Source of the DNA: a virus
Strand: one strand, 5' to 3'
DNA: 24,854 nt
Virus record (IMG/VR): IMGVR_UViG_3300012202_000010
Location: 1 to 24,854 of that record
Positions within the stretch are counted from its first letter, which is position 1. Each line of letters opens with the position of its first letter. The translations under genes and the position numbers were made by a program. Below the pieces are notes generated by a model. That model worked only from the letters and a program-made list of their open reading frames with translations, did not search any database and was not told the origin of the DNA. Shown here piece after piece: positions 15,800-22,860 of this stretch.

Positions 15800-16417
15800 A
15801 TGACGTTCGACCAACTCGAGGCCGACTACACCAATGACCTAGCCACCATGAAGACCACCGCGCATGACGCCGAACTTTCCAGCGTAGCGAGGGTACTGTT
15901 GGCGAGCGTCGGCCGTTTCAAGAAGGTCCAGGCAGGGTGCGGCGTCCCGGCTTTGTGGTTGATGCCTGTCTTCGAACGAGAGGGACCATCCTTCGACGCT
16001 TACTTCGGCAATGGTGACCCACTCTCGCACCCGACAACCCACGTGCCCAAGGGGCGCGGTCCGTTCTCAACGTGGGAGGACGGCGTCATCGATTCGTTGA
16101 AGCTCGACCACATCACGGCATGCCCCGTATGGACCTGGGAGCGCGCCTGCTACTATTGGGAACTATGGAACGGTTTCGGACCCAGGCTTCACCACGGACG
16201 CCCCAGCGGCTACCTATGGGCTGGGACGAGCATCTACCGGGGCGGCAAGTACATCGCTGACGGAGTCTGGAGCCGCGGGACATTTGATCATCAACTCGGC
16301 ACGGTGGCGATCGCCAAGAAGCTGGCCACCATGTCTCCAGAGTTGGCATCCGGGTTCGTCACCACGGAAAAGTCATTGACTGTTGCTGCGGAGACACATG
16401 CCCAGCAAGCGGCCTAG
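15800..16417 (+). CDS. Probable phage lysozyme / endolysin
   Basis: 205 residues from the ATG at 15800, with GAAGAGG about 8 bases upstream; in-frame extension upstream overlaps the exported protein gene and looks out of frame. It has no signal peptide or membrane segment, so a holin is needed for export. The core LWLMPVFEREGPSFDAYFGN, HVPKGRGPFSTWEDG, WERACYYWELWNGFG and YLWAGTSIYRGGKYIADGVW matches a family of phage lysozyme-like proteins I recognise; E59 or E61 is the likely catalytic acid. It should cleave peptidoglycan at the end of the lytic cycle. Two holin-type genes follow after the barrel gene, which supports a lysis role. Confidence 0.7.
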   Translation: MTFDQLEADYTNDLATMKTTAHDAELSSVARVLLASVGRFKKVQAGCGVPALWLMPVFEREGPSFDAYFGNGDPLSHPTTHVPKGRGPFSTWEDGVIDSLKLDHITACPVWTWERACYYWELWNGFGPRLHHGRPSGYLWAGTSIYRGGKYIADGVWSRGTFDHQLGTVAIAKKLATMSPELASGFVTTEKSLTVAAETHAQQAA

Positions 16418-16463
16418 TGTAGGGTGCCCTGCAAACCACACCGCTTCAGAGGAAGGACAACCC

Positions 16464-17192
16464 ATGAAGAAGCTCATCATCGCAACCGCCGCGCTGCTCT
16501 GCTCCACCAGCGTTTATGCGGCCGATCTAAGGGTGCCGCCGCCCCAGTACAAGGCACCGGCGGCTGTTGAAGTCTACGATTATTTCAACGGCTTCTATGT
16601 CGGTGGGCATGGTGGCGTCGGTTGGGACCGCGGCTCGGGAACCGCATCCGACCCGTTCGGTAGCATGGACTTCAACACGGCGCCGTTCGGAGCCATCGGT
16701 GGCTTGCATGCCGGCATCGGCACCCACTTTGGCGGCAACTTCTACGTCGGCATTGAGGGCGACGGTGACATCGCGACGATGGACGGAGACGTCAAGAACC
16801 CCGGCTTCATCGGCAACATCAACAGCAAAAGCCGATGGCTGGCTTCGATCCGCGGCCGGTTCGGCTTCATCCTTGCTCCCAACCTCATGGCCTACGGAAC
16901 GGCCGGCTGGGGTTGGTCCGGGTCTGAGTTCATCGTGACGGGGACCGACGGCTCGCAATTCTCGACAAAGCCGACGCTCAACGGCGCTGTCGTTGGCGCC
17001 GGCCTGGAATACGCCCTCAGCCGTAACTGGGGTCTCGGAGTTGAGTATCGTCATTATTTCCTTGGCGATGTTCACACGGGAACGACAGGCGTTGTCTGTA
17101 GCGGCAACGAATGCACCGGTCCCATCCCGGTCGGTGCCGATATCAAACACAATATCAGCGCGACCATAGTGCGGCTGAGCTATCACTTCTGA
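16464..17192 (+). CDS. Omp25/RopB-like outer membrane beta-barrel protein
   Basis: 242 residues from the ATG at 16464, preceded by a strong purine-rich site (AGAGGAAGGA). Signal peptide MKKLIIATAALLCSTSVYA, then ADLRVPPP and a short proline-rich linker typical of Rhizobiales porin-like proteins. The barrel shows alternating strands: NGFYVGGHGGVGWD, GGNFYVGIEGDGD, SRWLASIRGRFGF, MAYGTAGWGWSGSE, LEYALSRNWGLGVEYRHYF, and a C-terminal strand ending in ATIVRLSYHF with the terminal Phe needed for BAM insertion. It is likely a host-derived moron changing the surface of the infected cell. A terminator follows, so it may be a self-contained unit, although I see no convincing promoter. Confidence 0.85.
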   Translation: MKKLIIATAALLCSTSVYAADLRVPPPQYKAPAAVEVYDYFNGFYVGGHGGVGWDRGSGTASDPFGSMDFNTAPFGAIGGLHAGIGTHFGGNFYVGIEGDGDIATMDGDVKNPGFIGNINSKSRWLASIRGRFGFILAPNLMAYGTAGWGWSGSEFIVTGTDGSQFSTKPTLNGAVVGAGLEYALSRNWGLGVEYRHYFLGDVHTGTTGVVCSGNECTGPIPVGADIKHNISATIVRLSYHF

Positions 17193-17226
17193 GAACTTTC
17201 TCCTCCCTGGGAAAGGACAGACTGAG

Positions 17227-17255
17227 GGCGTCGCCTTGTGCGACGCCTTCTTTTT
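17227..17255 (+). terminator. Rho-independent terminator after the barrel gene
   Basis: GGCGTCGC (17227-17234), loop CTTGT, GCGACGCC (17240-17247), then TTCTTTTT. The stem is a perfect 8 bp of high GC with a U-rich tail, 34 bases after the barrel stop codon. Read-through would still be needed for the holin-type genes unless they have their own promoter. Confidence 0.85.
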
Positions 17256-17291
17256 GTCCACAGTGCGGGAGAAATGTCTGGGAAGTAGCAC

Positions 17292-17636
17292 ATGATGGAC
17301 GATGGCGTTGGCTCGTGGAGGGAAGTCCTCACGCAGCTCGGGATCGATCCATCGATCGCTGTGGCGGGGTTCAGCGGGGGCGTCGTAAACGTTCTGCGCA
17401 TGAAGGCGCTCAACGCGCTTATCGTCATCGCGACGGTGGCGTCATCAACCCTGATAGCCGTCTACTTGGGAGAGCCCATAGCCAAGCTCGTCAACTTTCC
17501 TCTCGTCCCGACCTCGTTCGTCATCGGCTACATCGGCGTGCAAATATTGGAATCCCTCTCCTCGATGCTGCGCAAGCGCTTGAACTCAGGCACGACGCCA
17601 TCGTCAACTCCAAATAGCGGGGGGCCGAATGCCTGA
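17292..17636 (+). CDS. Small membrane protein, holin candidate
   Basis: 114 residues from the ATG at 17292; GGGAAG lies 9-14 bases upstream. Three hydrophobic segments are visible at about 21-35, 39-59 and 74-90, followed by a basic then Ser/Thr/Pro-rich tail (MLRKRLNSGTTPSSTPN). Size, segment number and charged C-terminus suit a holin. It lies just after the lysozyme-like gene and the barrel gene, and its end overlaps the next membrane gene by 8 bases. Class cannot be assigned from sequence alone. Confidence 0.65.
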   Translation: MMDDGVGSWREVLTQLGIDPSIAVAGFSGGVVNVLRMKALNALIVIATVASSTLIAVYLGEPIAKLVNFPLVPTSFVIGYIGVQILESLSSMLRKRLNSGTTPSSTPNSGGPNA

Positions 17637-18012
17637 CGGGAAGGTCGTCACCAGGTCGATTGAAATAACCAACAAGGCAGTTGATGCCATCGTCGTGAAC
17701 CTCGACGCCATCACGTCGATCTCATGCGCGGTGGCGGCGGTCGGATGCCTTTACCTGACTGTCGTCATCCTCAAGGAACATACGCCATTTGTTCATCTGC
17801 AACGGATGTCGCTCGCATTGCTGTCGATCGCGCTGTTCGCTAACGCCGTCTATGACATTCCGAACTGGATGCTGATCGAGGGACACCGTCCGACCGGGGC
17901 CGCCGTGGATGTGCTGCTCATGATCAACGTCCTGGTGATGTGCGTCCGCGGCAGCATCATGTATCAGCCGAGGAAACGGCATCCCCATCAGGGAGAGGGC
18001 GTTCCTGGCTAG
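17629..18012 (+). CDS. Small membrane protein, second holin-type or antiholin candidate
   Basis: 127 residues from the ATG at 17629, overlapping the previous gene; a G-rich run (GCGGGGGG) serves as the likely ribosome site. Three hydrophobic segments at about 27-48, 60-75 and 91-106 and a basic His/Arg/Lys-rich tail (RKRHPHQGEG). Two adjacent small membrane proteins next to a lysozyme fit a holin/antiholin or holin/accessory pair. It is the last + strand gene of the late arm. Confidence 0.6.
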   Translation: MPDGKVVTRSIEITNKAVDAIVVNLDAITSISCAVAAVGCLYLTVVILKEHTPFVHLQRMSLALLSIALFANAVYDIPNWMLIEGHRPTGAAVDVLLMINVLVMCVRGSIMYQPRKRHPHQGEGVPG

Positions 18013-18103
18013 TTGCCGTGGACGAGATCACGAAGCGACGGCGATGAATGGCCGCAACGGATCGGTGCAATGAACCGCTGCTTGAAATTGTAGGCGACCA
18101 TGA

Positions 18104-18544
18104 TCAAACCTCGTTCTGAGGATTCGATGTCGCCCACGCGTGCAGCGTCGGGGGCAGGATGAACCTGAACTGGTCCTTGTCGACGGTGCCGGATGGCATG
18201 GAATCGGAGAACTGCTCGGCGATTTGGATCATCTCCCCGTAGGTGAGCGCCTTCACGAGGTCCTTGATCTGCTCGATCTTCGACTTGCTCATCTCCTTCT
18301 CCAGATCATCCATACGACGCATCTCCGCGGCGCGTTGCTGCGCCCTCTCGGCTTTGTCTCCAGCCATGTCGTCAATCTCGATGATGTCTGGCGTATATGT
18401 GTGAATGTCGCTGCGTTGGTTGAGATCCTCGATGGCCCGCGCTGTCGCGCGCTGCTCTGGCTTGTTCCACCCGTTCGTCGGTAGCTTCTGTGGCACCTTA
18501 TGGTCGGTGTCGTCGCGGGTGGTTTTTTTATCTCCCCATGCCAT
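18104..18544 (-). CDS. Charged helical protein of unknown function
   Basis: 146 residues from the minus-strand ATG at 18544, with AGGAG 10 bases upstream; longer in-frame extension runs into the next gene. The N-terminus is Lys/Asp-rich and probably disordered, followed by a coiled-coil-like helix (AERAQQRAAEMRRMDDLEKE) and a folded end (KALTYGEMIQIAEQFSD, RFILPPTLHAWATS). A run of seven A residues at codons 6-8 could allow slippage. No family recognised. It is the last gene of the minus operon. Confidence 0.65.
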   Translation of the reverse strand: MAWGDKKTTRDDTDHKVPQKLPTNGWNKPEQRATARAIEDLNQRSDIHTYTPDIIEIDDMAGDKAERAQQRAAEMRRMDDLEKEMSKSKIEQIKDLVKALTYGEMIQIAEQFSDSMPSGTVDKDQFRFILPPTLHAWATSNPQNEV

Positions 18545-18591
18545 AGGCGGTGATCTCCTGTTATAGGCTAGTCGGTGGATCGTGATTGCTT

Positions 18592-18804
18592 TCATGATCG
18601 CCAAGACCTCCACGCGCTCCTGCACCACAGCGCGATCGCCACCATGATGGCAGCGCCGACGAGCTTGGTGCAGAAGATGACGACCACCCACCCGAGGATG
18701 CCAGGATTTACCTGCAAGACCTGGATGTGGGTGAATACGCTGTCGAGGCACAGCGCGGTGACCAGCGTCGCGAACATGAACTTGAGGGGATTGGCATCAG
18801 TCAC
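18592..18804 (-). CDS. Small membrane protein
   Basis: 70 residues from a GTG at 18804 that overlaps the end of the zinc-ribbon gene by 8 bases. Two hydrophobic segments, about 8-24 (FMFATLVTALCLDSVF) and 36-60 (ILGWVVVIFCTKLVGAAI), then an Arg/Trp-rich C-terminus. No family recognised. Coupled translation with the upstream gene is likely since no separate strong ribosome site is evident. Confidence 0.5.
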   Translation of the reverse strand: MTDANPLKFMFATLVTALCLDSVFTHIQVLQVNPGILGWVVVIFCTKLVGAAIMVAIALWCRSAWRSWRS

Positions 18805-18922
18805 TCTGATCTTCCTGGTCTTCGTCTTCCGAGCACTTGGTGCAAAACCAGATGTCCATAACCTTGCTCATAGGTTCGCCGCAGACCGGGCAATCGCGAA
18901 CCTCGACGCCGACATCAGCCAT
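18797..18922 (-). CDS. Zinc-ribbon mini-protein
   Basis: 41 residues from the ATG at 18922; GAGGAG lies about 7 bases upstream, while a second ATG at 18928 is too close to it. CPVCGEP and WFCTKC give a four-cysteine CxxC-x(13)-CxxC type zinc ribbon, followed by a very acidic tail (SEDEDQEDQSD). Such proteins may bind nucleic acid or act as DNA mimics or adaptors; the function here is unknown. The next gene downstream overlaps its end. Confidence 0.6.
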   Translation of the reverse strand: MADVGVEVRDCPVCGEPMSKVMDIWFCTKCSEDEDQEDQSD

Positions 18923-18947
18923 TGTCATGCTCCTCGTCAACACCCGT

Positions 18948-18991
18948 GGAAAGAGAAGGCCGGCCTCCAGCGTGGGGGAAGGAGGCCGACC
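18948..18991 (-). terminator. Possible rho-independent terminator inside the minus operon
   Basis: Read on the minus strand, GGTCGGCCTCC (18991-18981), a 12-base loop, then GGAGGCCGGCC (18968-18958) pair in 10 of 11 positions, followed by TTCTCTTTCC. It lies after the stop of the 19039-19320 gene and before the zinc-ribbon gene. The tail is only partly U-rich, so efficiency is uncertain. Confidence 0.5.
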
Positions 18992-19038
18992 CGGCGGCGC
19001 GGGAGATGGAGAAATCGACCGCCGCCACCGCGGGGGCA

Positions 19039-19320
19039 TTACCTGCCAGGTGCGCCCCGCTCTATAATTGATGGAAAATTAGCAATACGTGCCGCTTCCG
19101 CCGTAGTCTCTTTGATCCAATCTTCGCGGAATTTACGAGCGGCATTTAGCGCAGCCTCTTCCGTTCGATGCCACGTCACGCCCTCGCGATACCACCATTG
19201 GCTTGTGTAATAGGTTCCATTCTTGATGAAGGCGAGGCGGCTATCGTCCTTCGGATCTTCAGTTGTTTCTACTTCTTCGATCCCATCCGGATCGTATGGC
19301 AGTGTGAGGTAAATCTTCAT
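19039..19320 (-). CDS. Small acidic/aromatic protein of unknown function
   Basis: 93 residues from the ATG at 19320, chosen because AGGAGG lies 6 bases upstream and the ATG overlaps the previous stop (ATGA). The sequence has a beta start (MKIYLTLPYDPDGIEEVET), a NGTYYTSQWWYREG strand pair and a C-terminal helix (EEAALNAARKFREDWI). No family recognised. It is followed on its strand by the hairpin at 18991-18958. Confidence 0.65.
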   Translation of the reverse strand: MKIYLTLPYDPDGIEEVETTEDPKDDSRLAFIKNGTYYTSQWWYREGVTWHRTEEAALNAARKFREDWIKETTAEAARIANFPSIIERGAPGR

Positions 19321-19724
19321 CTCCATCCTCCTATCGCTTGCCGAATCCGCCAGTCCTCGAACTCCTCGAACAGCTTGGCGTGCTCGGAGTTCTTCCAGCG
19401 AAAAGGGTGGCTCCCGTCGCGGGAATCGAACCCGCTGTTCAGCCCATGCATCGCGCTGGCGTGGCTAGCAGACGCCTTCGTTGGTGATGCAAGAGATGGC
19501 TTTGCTCCAGCACGGGAATGATGTCGGCCGTAGCCGACGCGATAGCACTTCACATCGTCGACTATGTTCCATGTGGCGTGAGAACCAGGATGCGCCGCCC
19601 ACACGGCGCGAGCGCTCGGGAGGCACTCCGCCGCGCGGCCGACGGAGGCCACGCCGATGATGATGAGCATCGCGGCGATGACGAGCGCGAGGAAGATCAT
19701 GATGCGTTTGAGAACCGGTTTCAT
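19317..19724 (-). CDS. Small exported protein with embedded tRNA-like sequence
   Basis: 135 residues from the ATG at 19724, overlapping the stop of the upstream gene (ATGA); GAGGAG lies 11 bases upstream. Residues 1-31 form a signal peptide or anchor (KRIMIFLALVIAAMLIIIGV ... GRA). The next block, CLPSARAVWAAHPGSHATW with a second Cys at DVKCYRVGYG, resembles small exported proteins common in rhizobial phages. From about residue 70 the sequence is odd (Ala/Ser-rich, then NSGFDSRDGSHPF), and the DNA here resembles a tRNA. The end (EHAKLFEEFEDWRIRQ) is helical, and the stop overlaps the next ATG, so the full ORF is probably translated. Confidence 0.6.
   Translation of the reverse strand: MKPVLKRIMIFLALVIAAMLIIIGVASVGRAAECLPSARAVWAAHPGSHATWNIVDDVKCYRVGYGRHHSRAGAKPSLASPTKASASHASAMHGLNSGFDSRDGSHPFRWKNSEHAKLFEEFEDWRIRQAIGGWR
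19408..19517 (-). other. tRNA-like cloverleaf / tRNA 3'-end mimic inside a coding gene
   Basis: On the minus strand: TCCCGTG (19517-19511), GGAG (19508-19505) with CTCT (19495-19492), GCATC (19490-19486) with GATGC (19452-19448), a perfect T-arm GCGGG-TTCGATT-CCCGC (19435-19419), then GACGGGA (19418-19412), G and CCA (19410-19408). Acceptor pairing is 6 of 7 and the other stems are complete (one G-T). The anticodon loop is 33 bases instead of 7, lacks U33, and the D-loop lacks GG, so a working tRNA is unlikely. The 3' half alone looks like the end of a tRNA gene, a common phage attachment core. Confidence 0.4.
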
Positions 19725-19834
19725 CGGCGTAAAATCTCCTCGAAGGTTTCAGCGATATAGCTTGCTGTCCAGCCCGAGAATAGGACTAGCCCGCAATAGC
19801 CGATCACAATCATCAAATCAGGGTTGGCTCTCAT
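19721..19834 (-). CDS. Single-span membrane mini-protein
   Basis: 37 residues from the ATG at 19834, which overlaps the stop of the upstream gene (ATGA); its own stop overlaps the next ATG in the same way. One membrane segment (LMIVIGYCGLVLFSGWTA) is followed by a short acidic/basic helix (ETFEEILRR). The two coupled junctions are the main evidence that this short ORF is real. A longer frame-open extension to 20083 runs through the upstream gene in another frame and is not favoured. Confidence 0.55.
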   Translation of the reverse strand: MRANPDLMIVIGYCGLVLFSGWTASYIAETFEEILRR

Positions 19835-20031
19835 TTTCGGCGATCCTTCCTGCCTGCGTTGGCTTTGACGGCACGGAGCTGTTGCCTCCAGTGCTTGTCC
19901 TCCTCGGGGATGGCCTTGCTCTGTCGGCTGCGCGGGCGTCCCGTCTTCGGCTTGGCCCCGTGCTCCTTTACCTGCTGTTCGCGCTGGGTCCGAAGTTGCT
20001 GTTCCCGCGGACCGATCTTCAACGTTGTCAT
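19831..20031 (-). CDS. Small basic protein of unknown function
   Basis: 66 residues from the ATG at 20031, preceded by an excellent AGGAGG 6 bases upstream. The protein is very rich in Lys, Arg and Gln (REQQLRTQREQQVKEHG, GRPRSRQSK, a C-terminal GRKDRRK) and probably binds nucleic acid. No family recognised. It is translationally coupled to the membrane mini-protein downstream. Confidence 0.6.
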   Translation of the reverse strand: MTTLKIGPREQQLRTQREQQVKEHGAKPKTGRPRSRQSKAIPEEDKHWRQQLRAVKANAGRKDRRK

Positions 20032-20060
20032 GATTGTCCTCCTGGAACACGAGGAGATGG

Positions 20061-20879
20061 CTATGAGGATTGAAGTCGCTCAAGGTTGCGCCTCCTCTGA
20101 AGCTCAGTAAACGCCGTATGGGTTACGTCTTCGTCCATGCCGCGCTGGGACATGATCCAGTCTAGATAGCCACCATCAATTTTCTCTATCGGAACGCCTG
20201 CGTTCTTGCCGAAGTAGAACTTCGGCAGCAGCGCCGGCTGGCTGGACACCTCGACCATCTGCTCGATCGTCGCGCCGGCCATGAACGCGCGGCGCAGGAC
20301 GGCGGCGCAGATGTAGGCGTCCAGTATAGCGAGATGTCCTCGCCGCAATGGCAGATATTCCCTGCCGTATGCCATCACGACTGCATCGAGCGCATCCCTG
20401 AAGCTTTCCAATTTCAATTTCAGCCAGTACCGCAGCGTCGCGAGTTTGTGCTCTGGCGCGGACGGCCACAGCCACAGCGCGATGCGATAGGTGTCGAGCC
20501 ATACCGCATCTTCTGGCATAAAGAACTTGCTGTCGAACCGGCTGTTGTGGGCGCAATAGTAGTCCGGCGGATCCATCGCAGCGATATGCATGAGGACATC
20601 TCCGGAAGACGGCGCGTCCTTCACCATCTCGTCGGTGATGTCATGGATGCCGCTGGCCTCGGGCGGAATAGGTATACCCGGGTTGATAATGGACGACCAC
20701 ATCGCGCCGCGCTCGACCGTCATCAGCGCATTATCCTTTATGACGCTACCGCCGCTTTCCATGTCTGGAAGCTTATTTTTGCTGATGATCACGTCCACCG
20801 TCGCGATCTCGCAGACGCGGTGAACCGCAGGATCGATCCCAGTAGTCTCCACGTCGACGCATCGGATGAGCGTTGTCAT
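20061..20879 (-). CDS. ExoX-like DEDDh 3'-5' exonuclease
   Basis: 272 residues from the ATG at 20879 (GAGGT about 7 bases upstream; a GTG at 20885 is also possible). DnaQ-fold exonuclease: motif I VDVETTG with D9 and E11, motif II YYCAHNSRFDSKFF with D116, motif III GHLAILDAYICAAVL with H182 and D187, all four acids and the general-base His being present. The C-terminal 60 residues (FYFGKNAGVPIEKIDGGYLDW) match the small domain found at the end of ExoX-type enzymes. It should degrade single-stranded 3' ends in recombination or mismatch processing. The ATG overlaps the stop of the 55-residue gene upstream. It works in the same operon as the RecE- and RecT-like genes. Confidence 0.85.
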   Translation of the reverse strand: MTTLIRCVDVETTGIDPAVHRVCEIATVDVIISKNKLPDMESGGSVIKDNALMTVERGAMWSSIINPGIPIPPEASGIHDITDEMVKDAPSSGDVLMHIAAMDPPDYYCAHNSRFDSKFFMPEDAVWLDTYRIALWLWPSAPEHKLATLRYWLKLKLESFRDALDAVVMAYGREYLPLRRGHLAILDAYICAAVLRRAFMAGATIEQMVEVSSQPALLPKFYFGKNAGVPIEKIDGGYLDWIMSQRGMDEDVTHTAFTELQRRRNLERLQSS

Positions 20880-21043
20880 GACCACACCTCATGTTCCAGG
20901 AACTCATCGACCGCCGTCTGGATATCGAGCGCCAGCATGTGTGCCAACTCACGGCGTCGTTTATCGGTGAGGTCCTTGTAGTCAACGAGAAACGCGTCGG
21001 CGAGGTCGCGGCACCTAATGTCGTAGATCCTGGCCGCGGTCAT
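20876..21043 (-). CDS. Small helical protein of unknown function
   Basis: 55 residues from the ATG at 21043, with both ends in ATGA-type overlaps with neighbouring genes. Sequence begins MTAARIYDIRCRDLADAFL and continues as charged helices (DLTDKRRRELAHMLALD, AVDEFLEHEVWS). Coupling on both sides and sensible amino acid composition support it despite the short length. No family recognised. Confidence 0.6.
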   Translation of the reverse strand: MTAARIYDIRCRDLADAFLVDYKDLTDKRRRELAHMLALDIQTAVDEFLEHEVWS

Positions 21044-21279
21044 GTCGATTGCGCCCCGTCGCGTTTTCGAATGTTATCCTGCCTCCAGTATTCGCTTTCG
21101 ACAGCATCCAGGTCGTTGACGATTGACTCTGCAAGCGCGAGGCACTTGTTCCACTGCGTGCCGAACCCCTCATAGCCGCAGGCTGGACATCCTGATCCCC
21201 GATCGGACGCGTGCATGATGACGCCAGCCACGACTGCGACGCGCTGATTTTTGTTTGTGAAGAGATGGTTCAGGCTCAT
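21040..21279 (-). CDS. Small protein with CxxC motif
   Basis: 79 residues from the ATG at 21279, which overlaps the RecT-like stop (ATGA); the end overlaps the next gene. A CPACGYEGFG motif in the middle and one more Cys (WNKCLAL) suggest partial metal binding, followed by a helical end (AESIVNDLDAVESEYWRQD). No family recognised. The longer frame to 21486 runs through the RecT-like gene and is out-of-frame noise. Confidence 0.6.
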   Translation of the reverse strand: MSLNHLFTNKNQRVAVVAGVIMHASDRGSGCPACGYEGFGTQWNKCLALAESIVNDLDAVESEYWRQDNIRKRDGAQST

Positions 21280-22481
21280 GATCCAACCTTCCCCAGCGCA
21301 TCCTGGCACGCCGCCATCTGCTCCTTGTCGAGAGGGTTGGCGAGGCCGTTGCGGATGGCGCGTTCGGTGTTCCAGCGCTCTTTGGCGCGCTCCTGGCTGG
21401 GGGCAGCATCCATCCAGACTAGCGCGTATCCAACGTAGCTGGCCGAACTCTGCCGGTTCCACGGAGTCGGGAACGCTGCTGTCCATGTGTCGAGGCGCGG
21501 AGGGGACGACACGCTACTGGACATGTCGCTCCCATCACCAGTAGTCTTCCGGGTTCCCTCCGCTACCGTCCCTTCGTCGGGACGGGTCTGTTTCCGGGGT
21601 GCCCGCTTGGTCCCGGATGACATATGGGTTTCCGTAGGCCCGCCAGCCTTGGTAGGAGACCCAGGAGAGGCTTTCTGGTCCTTGGGCTGGTTACTAACCG
21701 TCTCGACATCCGGTTCACCAGCGGGCTCCCTACGGCTTGCTCCGACGCACCCTGGTCCGGAGACTATACCACCGTTCCACTCCTCTACCGTTCCGGCGGT
21801 CTTGTCCGGTACCCCCTCCCCGTTCCCGCCGAGGGGGTTGGAGATGCGCTCGTACTCCCGGTGCTCGATCATCTTCGGGTTGTCCACGACCTCGTCGCGG
21901 AAGTAGGTGCCGAGCAGAACGTCGGGGAAGTATCGCCGGCACAGCGCGCGTCCGGCGTAGTAGCAGAGTTGCTGATCGGGGTCGGTCTTCCATAGCGGGC
22001 TGTTCTTGGGGCTGATCTTGCCGACCTCCGGCGTCGTGTATTCGACGACCTCTTCATCATCCACATGCAAGCACGTGGCCGACGCCGTGCACCGCCGCCT
22101 GTCCCCCTCCCCGTCGTGGCGGTACTTGATGCGCCCCTTGATCGGAGCCTTCATGTTGATGACGGCGGTGGATATCTGCGCCATGTAGCAGAGCGTCCCG
22201 CTGACGACGAACGACAGCAGCGCCACCTTGAACGGGTCCATGCGCCACCCCAGCGCGTCGCTGACGACGTGCAGACACGTGGCCGGCTTCCCCTGCAGGT
22301 GCTTCGGCATCGTCGGGTCGAGCGCCATCATCTTCGCCCACTCCATGATCTCGCCGACGTTCCTGAAGATTATCCCATAGGGTTGTCCAGCGCCTTGCCC
22401 CATCGGGATCAATGCCGTGCGCTCGCGGTCGAGCTTGGATTCGATGAGCGCCGTGCCGCGCTCGGTGGACTGGTCGGTCAT
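21276..22481 (-). CDS. RecT-like single-strand annealing protein
   Basis: 401 residues from the ATG at 22481 (GGAG 10 bases upstream; upstream in-frame starts lack a site). RecT-type proteins coat single-stranded DNA and anneal it to a homologous partner. The N-terminal about 220 residues fit: FRNVGEIMEWAKMM, CLHVVSDALGWRMDPFKVAL, YMAQISTAVINMKAPIKGR, and WKTDPDQQLCYYAGRALCRR near the core end, a pattern I know from rhizobial phage RecT proteins. Residues about 230-340 are a Gly/Pro/Ser/Thr-rich linker, and the last 60 form a helical domain (RAIRNGLANPLDKEQ). A RecE-like nuclease lies three genes upstream, a usual partner. Confidence 0.75.
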   Translation of the reverse strand: MTDQSTERGTALIESKLDRERTALIPMGQGAGQPYGIIFRNVGEIMEWAKMMALDPTMPKHLQGKPATCLHVVSDALGWRMDPFKVALLSFVVSGTLCYMAQISTAVINMKAPIKGRIKYRHDGEGDRRRCTASATCLHVDDEEVVEYTTPEVGKISPKNSPLWKTDPDQQLCYYAGRALCRRYFPDVLLGTYFRDEVVDNPKMIEHREYERISNPLGGNGEGVPDKTAGTVEEWNGGIVSGPGCVGASRREPAGEPDVETVSNQPKDQKASPGSPTKAGGPTETHMSSGTKRAPRKQTRPDEGTVAEGTRKTTGDGSDMSSSVSSPPRLDTWTAAFPTPWNRQSSASYVGYALVWMDAAPSQERAKERWNTERAIRNGLANPLDKEQMAACQDALGKVGS

Positions 22482-22638
22482 GGTGGCGGTTCTCCATCTG
22501 TTGGGCAGGTCGCCCGTCCCCGGTAACTTGCTGAGGGCCACGCATTCAGCCGCGTGATGAATCCCGGTTGACCTCCCTTCAGGAAACGCAAACGGCTGTT
22601 GCTGGGACGCGGCGACCTTAGATCAAGCAAACAACGGT

Positions 22639-22860
22639 TCAACCGGCGGCGTCAACACCGCTCAACCATTCCAGGAAGGTCTCGATGTCTGAAGGGTCCA
22701 GCGTGATCGACGTCGTCGCGCCGAATCCCGTTTCTGTCGATCCGGCCCACTCGTTCTCGATCTCCACGTACAGGTTGCCATTCTCCATCTTCGTGAAATG
22801 GATCGTATTGCCGACGCCAGCATCCAATTGCAGGATATTTTTGCGTGACACGGCCATCAT
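22639..22860 (-). CDS. Small protein of unknown function
   Basis: 73 residues from the ATG at 22860, with AAGGA 6 bases upstream. A compact beta-type sequence (SRKNILQLDAGVGNTIHFTK, NLYVEIENEW, TTSITLDPSDIETFLEWL) with an acidic helix at the end. No family recognised. On its strand it is followed by a 157-base gap (22638-22482) before the RecT-like gene, in which I see no gene and no clear terminator. Confidence 0.6.
   Translation of the reverse strand: MMAVSRKNILQLDAGVGNTIHFTKMENGNLYVEIENEWAGSTETGFGATTSITLDPSDIETFLEWLSGVDAAG

Noticed and set aside
15768-15803. 11-codon ORF (MLTIEMLKRMK) before the lysozyme-like gene
   Set aside because: Its start resembles the beginning of some phage lysozymes, but it stops at once and the main gene has its own ribosome site; too short to support.
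16376-16404. TTGACT as a -35 for a separate promoter of the outer membrane barrel gene
   Set aside because: No -10-like hexamer at 16-18 bases (the sequence there is ATGCCCA), and the site lies within the lysozyme-like coding region.
18013-18103. Convergent terminator between the two arms
   Set aside because: Only a 4-bp CCTC/GAGG stem is visible near 18109-18121 and there is no T tract in either direction.
19408-19517. Calling the cloverleaf a functional tRNA gene
   Set aside because: Anticodon loop of 33 bases without U33, D-loop without GG and an overlapping, coupled ORF make a working tRNA unlikely; kept only as a tRNA-like element.
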